Below, one piece after another: positions 62,925 through 64,000 of a stretch of 64,000 nt of DNA. The notes under the pieces are model-generated. The model had not been told where the DNA came from. It worked only from the letters and a program-made list of their open reading frames with translations, and made no database searches. This DNA is from Stomoxys calcitrans (lineage: Eukaryota; Arthropoda; Insecta; Diptera; Muscidae): positions 197,117,281-197,181,280 of the forward strand of contig NC_081552.1 of assembly GCF_963082655.1 (NCBI RefSeq). The letters run 5' to 3'. Numbering within the stretch: the stretch's first letter is position 1; every line of letters starts with the position of its first letter. The translations under genes were made by a program, and so were the position numbers.

Positions 62925-64000
62925 TTTACTTGCCTTTGAGCATTCTACCTAGCTGTGTAGCCATCAACATGTCAATGACATATTGAAAAGTCATTGTGTT
63001 GCTGACAACATCACAGGCTTCCCATGGTGTAGATGATAATATTTGTAAATAACATCTATGAAATAAAATCTACCAAAAATTCCAAGGACATTTTTAGTCC
63101 TGGCATATCAATGAAAGCTTTGATATACCAAAGTTTTGGTAAAATTACTTTTAAACAATATCCCCTTACCTAAGCGGGACATTTCCTAGCTATGAAATCT
63201 CTCTTGTAATGCCTCATATAAATTTAAGTACACAAATATACATGCAAAGGACTCAAATCGACTCGACTCGACTCGACAACGAGAGTCGACAATAAGCAAA
63301 GTAGGTTGAAAATAAGTTGGAGCACAGTTGGCTTGTGGGGCATTATGTGCCCATAAGACCCTTATAAACACGTCAATCACATGCGGGAGTTTGAAAGTGC
63401 GAGAATTTCATGGGATTTAATGGTATCTCTGCGACATACCATTAGAGCCCAACAAATTCCCTGCTCTACCCTTCGAAGCTCTTTCGAAGGGCCTTGCCAG
63501 CCCTAACCCCTGGACATCCAACTGATGGCTGGTAGTGGTGTTGAACTTGTTTTGCTATCTTCATGTTGTTGTTGCTATTGTTGTGGTGGCACACCCATTA
63601 AGCGGCTGTCCAAACGCCTGGCAGCGGCAAACGAAAAAACCCCACGCTTCACTGACCCCACCATGACTTTAAATATTTATTTAAATGTTTTAGAGGTACT
63701 TAAATCTTGAACGAAAGTTGCGGTTAATGTGACAGAAAGTGAAATGCTCTGTTGATGACAGCCATTTAATTTGATGTTTATTCGCTATAGCCACCAATAG
63801 TAGTAGCAGCAGTAGTCGTTGGATGGATGCCCATTTCGTTTGTGACAACTGAAAGCTGTTAAATCAAAGGCCATTATCGTTTGCCACAATTGGAGGTATG
63901 AAATCAGGAAAAGCCAACACCATAATTTGATTACAAGGATTACTGCTGAATGCGACAAAAGAAAGATATGAGAAATGTGTTGGCCATAACTCTGACAGGT
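62925..64000. other. Unique flank; no gene recognised
   Basis: About 1.1 kb without repeat match. It holds a short (ACTCG)n tract at 63255-63278 (GACTCGACTCGACTCG) and TTG/CAG trinucleotide-rich stretches at 63560-63590 and 63797-63815. The frame 63525-63710 has a run of cysteines produced by TGTTGTTGCTATTGTTG-type repeats and is not convincing. It may be original locus DNA. Confidence 0.45.

Noticed and set aside
63525..63710. Cysteine-rich small protein
   Set aside because: The Cys run is produced by TGTTGTTGC-type trinucleotide repeats; no signal peptide or conserved spacing.

Overview
This window is about 64 kb of AT-rich eukaryotic intergenic or intronic DNA. It consists almost entirely of transposable elements, their tandem-repeat arrays and their decayed remains. 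I found no convincing host gene exon, no bona fide tRNA or rRNA gene and no CRISPR array. The best organism guess is a calyptrate (muscid-like) fly. The repeats have the architecture of the dipteran DINE-1/mini-me group: a TA-rich block, a (GTCY)n proto-microsatellite, central tandem repeats and a 3'-terminal hairpin. The non-LTR retrotransposons look like types I know from muscid flies. The organism assignment is inference.

The repeat types, with the names used in the entries, are as follows. Family A: DINE-like elements that begin near a palindromic TATACCC..GGGTATA block and end in a TTCGGCC-C-GGCCGAA hairpin followed by TTTTACTTGTTT; they carry 153-bp tandem units. Family C: a diverged relative, also with 153-bp units. 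Family B: arrays of roughly 120-150 bp units with runs of C or G. Satellite D: about 13 units of about 123 bp. SINE-1: a tRNA-derived SINE with recognisable A and B boxes. SINE-2: a second tRNA-like family. MITE: a 211-238 bp mariner-like element, five copies. LINE-1: a non-LTR element with RNase H (I/LOA/Outcast-like), five pieces named A to E. RTE: RTE-clade LINE pieces. LINE-3 and LINE-4: two further RNase H-class or LOA-like elements. LINE-5: a CR1-like element with two open ORFs. LINE-6: a jockey-like element.

Layout. 1-6.2 kb: MITE, family C end, LINE-1 copy A, RTE copy A with a SINE inside it. 6.2-12.9 kb: family A pieces, LINE-1 copy C split by a SINE, family B, and the longest 153-bp array. 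12.9-20.9 kb: LINE-3 scrap, a complete family A element, LINE-6, a family C array, MITE. 20.9-30.2 kb: family B with a SINE, then LINE-4 inserted in satellite D, then low-information DNA. 30.2-45.9 kb: LINE-1 copies B and D, family A elements inserted into LINE-1 B and into a SINE, large family B arrays, MITEs. 46-51.6 kb: LINE-5, family A head-to-head junction, LINE-3 interrupted by LINE-1 E. 51.6-64 kb: family A, B and C elements, RTE copy B on the minus strand, SINE-1, SINE-2, MITE and a unique flank.

Nothing here works as a gene system in the host sense. The useful content is the nesting order (who inserted into whom), the conserved 153-bp period across diverged families, a 5-unit higher-order repeat, and the one LINE (LINE-5) that keeps long open frames despite losing its reverse transcriptase. 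Boundaries are estimated by eye and may be off by 5-50 bp unless a target-site duplication is quoted.
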